The notes under the pieces: model-generated
The model's database searches: none
What the model was told of the DNA's origin: nothing
The model's input: the letters and a program-made list of their open reading frames with translations, nothing else
Assembly (NCBI GenBank): GCA_024234815.1
Contig: JACKNO010000007.1
Coordinates: 1-64,000 of the forward strand
Source of the DNA: Pseudomonadales bacterium
Lineage (GTDB): Bacteria > Pseudomonadota > Gammaproteobacteria > Pseudomonadales > Halieaceae
Direction: 5' to 3'
DNA: 64,000 bases
Shown here: piece by piece, positions 19,674 through 27,563 of the stretch
Numbering within the stretch: the first letter of the stretch is position 1
How the letters are laid out: the number at the start of each line of letters is the position of its first letter
Translations under genes and position numbers: made by a program

Positions 19674-20318
19674 ATGAGCACAAACGAGCGCAGCAGGATC
19701 GAACAGCAGACCATCGCCTTTGCGGGGGTGGCCCAGGCGGCCCGCCTGGTGGACCAGGTATCCAAAACCGGTAGTTATCCGCTGGAATTCCTGGCCCCGA
19801 CGATCAACAGCCTGTTCGCCTTCGATGCGGACTCCGTGGAAGCGGTGTTCGGCGGGGTCGCCGGGGTCAAATTGGGCCTCAACAACCTGAGCAGTTTGCT
19901 GGCCAATCGACAGTCGAGTGAAAGCAGCGACCTTGTGCGCTATGTTTTCGCCATGTTGTATCTCGAGCGCAGGTTCGCCGCGGACAGTGCCATGATGGAG
20001 GTGGTTCATTCGCGCTTGAAGCACGCCAGTTTTCGGGCCGAGCACTTTGCCAACAATGTGCAGGACATCTGCCACAGCGTGTCCGGCATATACCAGGACA
20101 CGCTGAGCAAGTTGAAGTTTCGCATCAAGGTTACCGGCAGCGCCCAGCACCTGCACGACGATAAAAACGCTGACATCATACGCGCACTGCTGCTGGCGGG
20201 AATACGCGCAGCCTACCTGTGGCGCCAGATCGGCGGACGCCGCTGGAAGCTGGTACTGCAACGAAAGCAGCTGTTGCATACGTCACAGCAACTGTCGCGG
20301 GGTCTTGGGGTGGTGTAA
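19674..20318 (+). CDS. hflD: High-frequency lysogenization protein HflD homologue
   Basis: 214 aa, helical, membrane-associated protein of the HflD family, placed as in E. coli between mnmA and purB. Recognisable segments are QQTIAFAGVAQAARLVDQ, FLAPTINSLFAFDADSVEAV (in pieces) and the C-terminal IRALLLAGIRAAYLWRQIGG. In E. coli it binds phage lambda CII; its cellular role is poorly known. ATG 19674 lies 2 bp past mnmA; an upstream start within mnmA is less likely. Confidence 0.93.
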   Translation: MSTNERSRIEQQTIAFAGVAQAARLVDQVSKTGSYPLEFLAPTINSLFAFDADSVEAVFGGVAGVKLGLNNLSSLLANRQSSESSDLVRYVFAMLYLERRFAADSAMMEVVHSRLKHASFRAEHFANNVQDICHSVSGIYQDTLSKLKFRIKVTGSAQHLHDDKNADIIRALLLAGIRAAYLWRQIGGRRWKLVLQRKQLLHTSQQLSRGLGVV

Positions 20319-20351
20319 AATCATCGCCTATCGATTTTTCCGGAGAAATAC

Positions 20352-21722
20352 ATGAAATTGTCAGCACTCAGTGCGGTGTCGCCCATTGACGGTCGTTACG
20401 GCAGCAAGACCGAAGCACTGCGCGAGGTGTTCAGCGAATTCGGTCTCATCAAACGCCGTGTGCTGGTGGAAATTCGATGGTTGCAGTCCCTTGCCGCACA
20501 CGAGGGCATCCCCGAGGTGCCTGGCCTGTCCAAAGCCGCCAACCGCACCCTGAACAGCATCGCCGACAAGTTCAGTGAAGTGGACGCCCGTCGCATCAAG
20601 GACATCGAAGCCACTACCAATCACGACGTGAAGGCGGTGGAATACTTCATCAAGGAGCGTTTCGACGGCAACAGGGAACTGAAAACCGTCGCCGAGTTCG
20701 TGCACTTTGCCTGCACCTCGGAAGATATCAACAATCTCGCCCACGCCCTCATGCTGCGCGACGGACTGCGCGATGTCCTGCTCCCGGCCATGCATGAGAT
20801 CACCACAGCGCTGGCAAGTCTCGCATCCGATACCGCCGAGGCCGCCATGCTGTCGCGCACCCATGGCCAGACTGCGAGCCCGACTACCATGGGCAAGGAA
20901 ATTGCGAATGTAGTAGCCCGGCTGCGGCGCCAACTGGGGCAGATTGAACAACTGCAGTTCCTGGGAAAGATCAATGGCGCCGTTGGCAATTACAACGCTC
21001 ACCTGTCGGCCTACCCTGCGGTTGACTGGCAGGCGCATGCCGAAGCCTTCGTGACATCCCTCGGGCTGGACTGGAATCCCTACACCACCCAGATCGAACC
21101 CCATGATTACATGGCCGAGTTGTTCGATGCCCTCGCCCGCTTCAATACCATATTGATCGATTTCAATCGCGATATCTGGGGTTATATTTCACTGGGATAC
21201 TTCAAGCAGAAGACAATTGCCGGCGAAGTGGGCTCTTCCACCATGCCGCATAAGGTCAACCCCATCGATTTCGAAAATTCCGAGGGTAACCTCGGCCTGG
21301 GCAACGCGATTTTCCAGCACCTGTCAGCAAAATTGCCAATCAGCCGCTGGCAACGCGATCTTACCGACAGCACCGTATTGCGAAATATGGGAGTCGGCGC
21401 GGCCTATAGCCTCATCGCCTACCAGTCGGTACTCAAGGGCATTGGTAAATTGCAGCTCAACGCGACCCGCCTGGCGGATGACCTGGACAACAGCTGGGAG
21501 GTATTGGCTGAACCAATCCAGACAGTAATGCGACGTCATGGCATAGAAAAGCCGTATGAGAAACTCAAGGAGCTCTCCCGGGGCCAGGACATGAACGCCG
21601 AGCTTATTCGCGAGTTCGTACTGGGGCTGGATTTGCCCGAGGAAGCTCGCAAGGAGTTGCTGGAGCTGACTCCCGCCACCTATATCGGCAACGCCGTGGC
21701 CCAGGCCCGGGCCATCCGCTAA
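20352..21722 (+). CDS. purB: Adenylosuccinate lyase
   Basis: 456 aa fumarase/aspartase-superfamily enzyme acting twice in purine synthesis (SAICAR to AICAR and adenylosuccinate to AMP). Signature SSTMPHKVNPIDFEN is near residue 296. Substrate residues are seen in TNHDVKAVEYF and the catalytic His in SRTHGQTASPTTMGKE. ATG 20352 follows a GGAG site. A TAAAAT sequence at 20316-20321, overlapping the hflD stop, could be a -10 element, but no good -35 was seen. Confidence 0.98.
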   Translation: MKLSALSAVSPIDGRYGSKTEALREVFSEFGLIKRRVLVEIRWLQSLAAHEGIPEVPGLSKAANRTLNSIADKFSEVDARRIKDIEATTNHDVKAVEYFIKERFDGNRELKTVAEFVHFACTSEDINNLAHALMLRDGLRDVLLPAMHEITTALASLASDTAEAAMLSRTHGQTASPTTMGKEIANVVARLRRQLGQIEQLQFLGKINGAVGNYNAHLSAYPAVDWQAHAEAFVTSLGLDWNPYTTQIEPHDYMAELFDALARFNTILIDFNRDIWGYISLGYFKQKTIAGEVGSSTMPHKVNPIDFENSEGNLGLGNAIFQHLSAKLPISRWQRDLTDSTVLRNMGVGAAYSLIAYQSVLKGIGKLQLNATRLADDLDNSWEVLAEPIQTVMRRHGIEKPYEKLKELSRGQDMNAELIREFVLGLDLPEEARKELLELTPATYIGNAVAQARAIR

Positions 21723-21731
21723 CCCCATACC

Positions 21732-22862
21732 ATGAGCGCCGGTGAACTGAAATTCGACAGGGAGTTGTTCCTGGCCGAATACTGGCAGCGCAAACCACTG
21801 CTGATCCGCAACGCCATCACCGGCTTCCAGACACCGCTCCCTGCGGATGAACTGGCGGGGCTCGCCCTGGAAGACGCTATCGAGTCGCGCATTATTGAAT
21901 GCCGCGACGACGAATGGCGATTGTGCCACGGCCCGTTCGAGCCCGAAGACTTCGAGCGGGACCACCCGTGGACACTGCTGGTGCAGGCCGTGGATCACTA
22001 CATTCCGGCGGTGGCTGAATTGCGCCAGTTGGTAAGCTTCCTGCCGCAGTGGCGGGTGGATGATGTCATGGTCAGCTATGCGGCGGATGGCGGCAGCGTC
22101 GGTCCCCACTACGACAACTACGACGTTTTCCTGCTACAGGGCGAGGGCGTACGCCGCTGGCAACTTGGCCAGCGCTGCGATGCCAATTCGCCGCTGATCG
22201 CGCACGATGAACTGCGTATCCTGCAACAGTTCGAATGCAGGGAGGAGCATGTGCTCGGCCCCGGCGATATCCTCTACGTACCGCCTGGCCTGGCGCATTG
22301 GGGCGTGGCGCAGGGTGAGTGCACTACATTCTCGATCGGTTTTCGGGCTCCCAGAATCAATGACCTGGTGTCGCGTTGGGCTGACAGAGTGCTGGAACAA
22401 CTTGATCCGGAGCTGTTCTACACCGACAGCGCTATCGAAGCCGCGCCCCGGGCGGGAGAGATCAGGCCGCAGGATCTCGCGCGGGTTCGCGCCCAACTGC
22501 GCGCTGCCCTCGAGCGGGAGAGCAGCGACGACTGGTTTGGCGCAATGGTCACCGAGCCTCGCTACAGCTGCGAACCACTGCCCGCGGAACTCGATGAGGC
22601 CAGGGCATTACTCGCCGGCGGGGCGAGCCGTGTACTGCTCTCCACTGCGGCCCGGGTTGCCTGGCAGGACACACCGGAGGGCATCCTGGTGTTCTGTAAC
22701 GGCGAGGGCCTGGCGTGCGCCGCTTCGGTTAAACCGAGCCTGATCACCCTGTGTGAACAGTGGCGGCTGGAGGGCGATGAACTCAGCGAGGGGCTCGCCC
22801 GGGAGGATACGGCCAGCATGCTGGATTACCTGCTGGAAAACGGGGGTATTCATGTCGAATGA
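21732..22862 (+). CDS. roxA: Ribosomal protein uL16 arginine hydroxylase (RoxA/YcfD type)
   Basis: 376 aa cupin/JmjC-like 2-oxoglutarate Fe(II) oxygenase; E. coli YcfD hydroxylates Arg81 of ribosomal protein L16. The N-terminal YWQRKPLLIRNAI, the iron HxD in GPHYDNYDVFLLQ (about residues 124-126) and the distal His in GDILYVPPGLAHWGVA are all present. A C-terminal winged-helix dimerisation region follows. It lies 9 bp after purB and overlaps the next gene by 11 bp, so it is likely part of the purB transcript. Confidence 0.93.
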   Translation: MSAGELKFDRELFLAEYWQRKPLLIRNAITGFQTPLPADELAGLALEDAIESRIIECRDDEWRLCHGPFEPEDFERDHPWTLLVQAVDHYIPAVAELRQLVSFLPQWRVDDVMVSYAADGGSVGPHYDNYDVFLLQGEGVRRWQLGQRCDANSPLIAHDELRILQQFECREEHVLGPGDILYVPPGLAHWGVAQGECTTFSIGFRAPRINDLVSRWADRVLEQLDPELFYTDSAIEAAPRAGEIRPQDLARVRAQLRAALERESSDDWFGAMVTEPRYSCEPLPAELDEARALLAGGASRVLLSTAARVAWQDTPEGILVFCNGEGLACAASVKPSLITLCEQWRLEGDELSEGLAREDTASMLDYLLENGGIHVE

Positions 22863-23337
22863 ATTTGTGGCCGGGGTTGATTATCCCCGTCCTTTTGACG
22901 ACCTGACAGTGCAACTGTGCGCCAGTGCCTTGCGCGAGGTTTGTCTCCTCAGTCCGCTACTGGATCACGCCGTGTTCGACAGGAGCGAACTGGCCGATAG
23001 CTTGAGCGCACTGATCCGCGGAAGCCGCCAGTCGAGTGTGCGTATCCTGGTAGCGGATTCGCGGCACCTGGTACAGCGCGGTCACAGGCTGTTGTCCCTC
23101 GCCCGGCGCCTGCCCAGCAGCGTGCGGATTCGCAAACTGACGGAACATCCGCAGTGGAACAATGAAACGATGGTCATCCGCGACCGGGATGGCGTGCTCT
23201 ACAAACCCGGAGATAGCGACCATAACGGATTCTATGAACCCTCCTCCCGCGCGTCCGCCCGGCGGCGGCTGGAGCTGTTCGAGGAGTTGTGGCGCTGTGG
23301 TGAGGAAGATGTTGAGCTGCGTTCACTGTCTATCTAG
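22852..23337 (+). CDS. DUF7931-like protein of unknown function
   Basis: 161 aa, no transmembrane segment or signal peptide. The segment VRILVADSRHLVQRGHRLLSLARRLPS resembles the DUF7931 domain that in Pseudomonas follows a GNAT acetyltransferase; here no acetyltransferase domain is attached. Further conserved-looking parts are VIRDRDGVLYKPGD and FYEPSSRASARRRLELFEELW. ATG 22852 overlaps the end of roxA by 11 bp, which suggests coupled translation. Function is unknown; the fold resembles a phospholipase-D-like or regulatory domain only loosely, and I do not assign one. Confidence 0.7.
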   Translation: MSNEFVAGVDYPRPFDDLTVQLCASALREVCLLSPLLDHAVFDRSELADSLSALIRGSRQSSVRILVADSRHLVQRGHRLLSLARRLPSSVRIRKLTEHPQWNNETMVIRDRDGVLYKPGDSDHNGFYEPSSRASARRRLELFEELWRCGEEDVELRSLSI

Positions 23338-23355
23338 CGGCGAAGTGATTCAGGC

Positions 23356-24729
23356 ATGAACAGGACCGTACACCTGGACGACCTCCCGTATCAACGGGAC
23401 AGTTGTCTGTTGTTCGATGCGATGCGGGAGATGCCTGGCGCCGCGTTTCTGGACAGCAGCTTTCCCCACTCCACGGCGGGAAGATACGACATACTCTGCG
23501 CCGAGCCCATAGACTCGCTGCCCGCGCTTGCTCACGGCGCCAGCGAGGCCGCCTGCCGACAGTTCTTTGTCGACCTGGATCGATACCATCGCGAGCACTT
23601 TTCGAGCATTCAACCTGTGTCCCAGGACATCCCGTTCTGCGGCGGCATCCTCGGTTACATCGGCTACGGCTGCGGCAACAGCCTGCACGGAGTCAACAGC
23701 GCCCCTGTCCGGTCTGGCCCCGTCGCCGCCAGCCTGCAGGTCTACAACTGGTGCGTCATCCAGGATCACCTGCTGCGCAGGGCCACGCTCGTCACCCAGC
23801 CGAGCGTAACGCCGGCCATGCGCCGGGACCTGTCAGCCCGATTGCGGCAAGCTGCCACCGCCCCCGGCGGCGAGTTCAGGCTGGCGGGCGCTTTCACATC
23901 CAATTTTTCGGCGCAGGGCTACCAGGCGGCCTTCGAGCGCATCGCGGCTTACATCCAGGCGGGAGACTGCTACCAGGTAAATCTTGCGCAGCGCTTCAGC
24001 GCCAACTACGAGGGCGACCCGTGGCATGCCTACAGGGATTTGCGCAGGGCGGCGGCCGCGCCGTTCTCAGCGTTTCTCTCCCTGGACGCCGACAGCGCCC
24101 TGATCAGCCTGTCTCCCGAGCGGTTCCTGTCGCTGCACGGCCACCATGTGGAGACCGCACCGATCAAAGGGACGCGGGCCAGGCATGTCGACCCGGCAAC
24201 GGATCGCCAGGTGGTACGGGAGCTGCGCGCTTCGCAGAAAGACCGCGCCGAAAACCTGATGATTGTTGACTTGCTGCGCAACGACCTGGGGCGCAGCTGC
24301 GTACCTGGCAGTATCCACGTGGATCGCTTGTTTGAAGTCCAGTCCCTGCCGACGGTTCACCACCTGGTCAGCACGATCAGCGGCGAGCTGCGAGCCGACA
24401 GCAGCGCTGCGGATCTGCTGCGCGACAGTTTTCCCGGTGGCTCCATAACCGGGGCGCCGAAGCGGCGCGCCATGGAAATCATCGCGGAACTGGAGCCTGA
24501 CTCGCGCCAGGTCTACTGCGGCTCGCTGCTCTATATCAGCGCTGACGGGCGCATGGACAGCAATATCGCCATCCGCACACTGCTGTGCAACGATGGCGAA
24601 ATCCACTGCTGGGCCGGAGGGGGCATTGTCGCGGACTCACAGTGGCAAGCGGAATACCAGGAGACATTCGACAAGGTGGGCCGGTTTCTGCGTTTGCTGG
24701 AAACCCGACCCAACTCCCGGCAGGACTGA
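23356..24729 (+). CDS. pabB: Aminodeoxychorismate synthase component I
   Basis: 457 aa chorismate-binding enzyme that, with the PabA amidotransferase, makes 4-amino-4-deoxychorismate for folate. The C-terminal chorismate domain carries PIKGTRARHVDP, ENLMIVDLLRNDLGRSC, PTVHHLVSTISGEL and GGSITGAPKRRAMEII. PabB is preferred over TrpE because of the PIKGT motif and the N-terminal region; pabA is not in the window. It begins 18 bp after the DUF7931-like gene and is convergent with thrH. Confidence 0.93.
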   Translation: MNRTVHLDDLPYQRDSCLLFDAMREMPGAAFLDSSFPHSTAGRYDILCAEPIDSLPALAHGASEAACRQFFVDLDRYHREHFSSIQPVSQDIPFCGGILGYIGYGCGNSLHGVNSAPVRSGPVAASLQVYNWCVIQDHLLRRATLVTQPSVTPAMRRDLSARLRQAATAPGGEFRLAGAFTSNFSAQGYQAAFERIAAYIQAGDCYQVNLAQRFSANYEGDPWHAYRDLRRAAAAPFSAFLSLDADSALISLSPERFLSLHGHHVETAPIKGTRARHVDPATDRQVVRELRASQKDRAENLMIVDLLRNDLGRSCVPGSIHVDRLFEVQSLPTVHHLVSTISGELRADSSAADLLRDSFPGGSITGAPKRRAMEIIAELEPDSRQVYCGSLLYISADGRMDSNIAIRTLLCNDGEIHCWAGGGIVADSQWQAEYQETFDKVGRFLRLLETRPNSRQD

Positions 24730-24768
24730 ACCGGACAACAGTACCGGCATGGGTCCATGTCCGAATGG

Positions 24769-25386
24769 CTATAGCGTCAGCTTGCGATTACTCGCCTCGA
24801 CAAATGCCGACTTCAGTTGCTCCAGGTTATCCACGGACTTGAACTGCGGGAACTCCTCAATCACGTTCTGCGGGGCATGGATCAGGAAGCCCACATCCGC
24901 CTCGCCGAGCATGGTAGTGTCGTTATACGAGTCGCCAGCGGCTATCACCCGGTAATTGAGGCTGTGCAGGGCTTTTACAGAAGCTCGCTTGGGGTCTTTC
25001 TGGCGCAATTTGTAATCCACCACCCGACCGCTATCATCGGTTATCAGGCGATGGCAAAACAGGGTCGGCCACTTCAACTGACGCATCAATGGTTCGGAAA
25101 ACTCATAAAAGGTATCCGAAAGGATAATCACCTGAAAGCGCTCTCGCAGCCAGTCGACAAAATCGATGGCGCCGGGCAGCGGCTCCAGTGTCGCAATCAC
25201 TTCCTGGATATCACCGATTTTCAGCTTGTGCTCATCGAGCAGGCCCAGGCGCTGCTTCATCAGTACATCGTAATCGGGTATATCGCGGGTGGTGGCGCGC
25301 AGTTCAGCGATACCAGTGCGCTCGGCAAATGCAATCCAGATTTCGGGGACCAGAACCCCCTCCAGGTCCAGGCAGGCCAGTTCCAT
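24769..25386 (-). CDS. thrH: Phosphoserine phosphatase / homoserine phosphotransferase ThrH
   Basis: 205 aa HAD-superfamily protein of the ThrH group, able to dephosphorylate phosphoserine and to transfer phosphate to homoserine. Motif I is DLEGVLVPE (a ThrH form of DxDxT), motif II is LSDTFYEF, and the last motif is AGDSYNDTTML. It is shorter than SerB and lacks ACT domains. Placed just downstream of cysB on the same strand, it could contribute serine to cysteine synthesis; this link is inference. Confidence 0.92.
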   Translation of the reverse strand: MELACLDLEGVLVPEIWIAFAERTGIAELRATTRDIPDYDVLMKQRLGLLDEHKLKIGDIQEVIATLEPLPGAIDFVDWLRERFQVIILSDTFYEFSEPLMRQLKWPTLFCHRLITDDSGRVVDYKLRQKDPKRASVKALHSLNYRVIAAGDSYNDTTMLGEADVGFLIHAPQNVIEEFPQFKSVDNLEQLKSAFVEASNRKLTL

Positions 25387-25471
25387 CTATCAGTCTCCTT
25401 GGGGTCGGCAGGCAATAAAGCGCCCCAATCTAACGACTTGCCGCAGCGGGTACAAGTACCCGCTGAAAATA

Positions 25472-26446
25472 TCAGTAAACCGGCAGTTTCAGGTGGGAAA
25501 AGAGCTCCTCCAGTTCCGCCTTGGTGTGCTGCCCGAACGCGTCCTGGACTACTTCGCGGGTCAGGTGAGGAGCAAAATCCTCAATAAACTCGTACATGTA
25601 ACCGCGCAGGAAAGTACCCTTGCGGCAACCGATCCGGGTGACGCTGCTGGCGAAGAGGTGGCTCGCATCCAGGGCGACCAGGTCACTGTCCTTGCTCTCG
25701 TCATAGGCCATGGCGGCGACGATGCCTATTCCCAGGCCCAGGCGCACGTAAGTCTTGATGACGTCCGCATCAGCGGCAGTGAACACGACCCTGGGCTCAA
25801 GCCCCTTCTCCACAAAAGCCTCATCGAGCTTGGAGCGCCCGGTGAATCCAAAAACATAGGTCACTATGGGGTGTTCCGCGACCATCTCCAGGGTGAGTTC
25901 GGATGCCTGGGCAAGGGGGTGGTCCCGGGGCACCAGGATGCAGCGATTCCAGCGATAGCAGGGCATCATTATAAGATCGTTGAACAGGTCCAGAGCCTCG
26001 GTGGCGATCGCGAAATCGACGGTCCCATCCGCCGCCATCTCGGATATCTGCATCGGCGTTCCCTGGTGCATGTGCAGGGAAACATCGGGGTAGCGTTGCA
26101 TGAACTTCTTTATGGTCGCCGGCAGGGCGTAGCGCGCCTGCGTATGGGTGGTGGCGATGGACAGGGCACCCTTTTTCTCATTGGAGTATTCCTGCGCCAC
26201 CTGCTTGATGCTCTCCACCTTGCGCAGGATCTCGCCGGCGGTTTGCAGAATCACCTCGCCGGCGGGTGTCACATGCGTGAGGTGCTTGCCGCTGCGGGCA
26301 AAAATCTCCACGCCCAGTTCATCCTCGAGAAGGCGAATCTGCTTGCTGATGCCCGGTTGCGAGGTATATAGGCTTTGGGCCGTTGCGGATACGTTGAGTT
26401 CGTGATGCGCCACTTCCCAGATGTAGCGCAACTGCTGAAGTTTCAT
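25472..26446 (-). CDS. cysB: LysR-family regulator CysB
   Basis: 324 aa, the standard length of CysB, the O-acetylserine-responsive activator of sulfate assimilation. The N-terminal winged helix (MKLQQLRYIWEVAHHELNVS ... LYTSQPGISKQIRLLEDELG) is almost the canonical CysB sequence, and the cofactor domain keeps the THTQARYALP segment. ATG 26446 has a GGAGG ribosome site. Its own promoter (26526-26554) begins right after the upstream gene's stop. Confidence 0.97.
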   Translation of the reverse strand: MKLQQLRYIWEVAHHELNVSATAQSLYTSQPGISKQIRLLEDELGVEIFARSGKHLTHVTPAGEVILQTAGEILRKVESIKQVAQEYSNEKKGALSIATTHTQARYALPATIKKFMQRYPDVSLHMHQGTPMQISEMAADGTVDFAIATEALDLFNDLIMMPCYRWNRCILVPRDHPLAQASELTLEMVAEHPIVTYVFGFTGRSKLDEAFVEKGLEPRVVFTAADADVIKTYVRLGLGIGIVAAMAYDESKDSDLVALDASHLFASSVTRIGCRKGTFLRGYMYEFIEDFAPHLTREVVQDAFGQHTKAELEELFSHLKLPVY

Positions 26447-26525
26447 GCCTGCCTCCGGATGCGCCCCCGAACAGGTGGCGGCGAGTACTTATGAAGAATA
26501 GCCATAAACCCGGGTAAAGGCCAAA

Positions 26526-26554
26526 TAAATAGGTAATAACAAAACACCTGTCAA
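26526..26554 (-). promoter_or_regulatory. Sigma-70 promoter for cysB
   Basis: On the minus strand a perfect TTGACA (plus 26549-26554) and TATTTA (26526-26531) are separated by 17 bp. It starts 3 bp past the stop of the preceding 5'-nucleotidase gene and predicts a leader of about 70-75 nt, long enough for CysB autoregulation. Confidence 0.65.
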
Positions 26555-26557
26555 GTA

Positions 26558-27457
26558 TCAGGCGTTCGCGATCCCGTGGGGCACGTGACCGGTGGCGATA
26601 TGGGTGGCGGCGGAGGCGCAATGGGCCGGCTGGTCATCGAAAAAAACATCCGCCTGGTAGGCTCGCAGAAACTCCGTCTTGTTCAGGCCGCCGAGAAAAA
26701 TTGATTCGTCGATGCGGATATTCCAGGCGCGCAAGGTGCGGATTACACGCTCGTGCGCCGGCGCTGACCTGGCCGTGACCAGTGCGGTGCGAATAGGCGC
26801 CTCGCTGGCCGGAAACGCCTGCTGAAGGCGTTGCAGGGCGGCAAGGAAGGGCTTGAACGGACCACCTGCCAGGGGGTCCCGGGCAGCGGCCTTTTCACTG
26901 GCGGTAAAGGCCTCCAGGCCATCGCGTTTGTAGACCCGTTCGGCCTCGTCCGAGAAAATTACCGCGTCCCCGTCAAAGGCGAAGCGCAACTGGTCATTAT
27001 TCGAAGCGCCACCCTTGCTCGATACCAGTGTGGCCGCCGCCACACCACAATCCAGTGCGTAGCGCACATCTTCTGCCTCGTTGGACAGGAACAGCTGGCA
27101 GCCGAAGGCATTGATATAGCGCCATGGACTCTCCCCACCGCAAAAGGCCGCCCGGCTGATGGGCAGTTCGTAATGCTGGATCGAGTTGAATACCCGCAAA
27201 CCGGTATCGGCGCTGTTGCGCGACAGCAATACGACTTCGACCCGGGAGTCCTCCCCCAGCCGGTCATTGAGTCGCAGCATTTTTTGCACCAGCGGGAAGG
27301 CTTCACCGGGTTCCAGTGGCTCCTCTTCCCGGGCCACCTGGTAGGCGGAGTAAGCCTCCAGGCCCTCGCTTTGGTACACGCGATGGCTGTCGTCCAGGTT
27401 GAACAGTGCCCGGGACGAGATCGCGATAACCAGTCGGTCATTCAGGTTTTGTGACAT
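26558..27457 (-). CDS. Cytosolic 5'-nucleotidase (PF06189 type)
   Basis: 299 aa protein of the cN-I-like 5'-nucleotidase family, which hydrolyses nucleoside monophosphates. The HAD-like motif FDGDAVIFSDEAE is near residue 165; supporting segments are VVLLSRNSADTGLRVFNSI, RAAFCGGESPWRYI, TARSAPAHERVIRTLRAW, FLGGLNKTEFL and FFDDQ. No signal peptide is visible, so it is cytoplasmic. It stands alone on the minus strand between the acetyl-CoA hydrolase gene and cysB. Physiological substrate is not deducible. Confidence 0.9.
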   Translation of the reverse strand: MSQNLNDRLVIAISSRALFNLDDSHRVYQSEGLEAYSAYQVAREEEPLEPGEAFPLVQKMLRLNDRLGEDSRVEVVLLSRNSADTGLRVFNSIQHYELPISRAAFCGGESPWRYINAFGCQLFLSNEAEDVRYALDCGVAAATLVSSKGGASNNDQLRFAFDGDAVIFSDEAERVYKRDGLEAFTASEKAAARDPLAGGPFKPFLAALQRLQQAFPASEAPIRTALVTARSAPAHERVIRTLRAWNIRIDESIFLGGLNKTEFLRAYQADVFFDDQPAHCASAATHIATGHVPHGIANA

Positions 27458-27563
27458 CGCCCAAGGATAACCAGTTGTGGGGCCGGCTACCAGTGGCCAA
27501 CGGTGTGTGCAATGCCCGGCAGCGTGGCTCCCGGGGCATCCTGGCTACAGGAGGGGCAAGCCG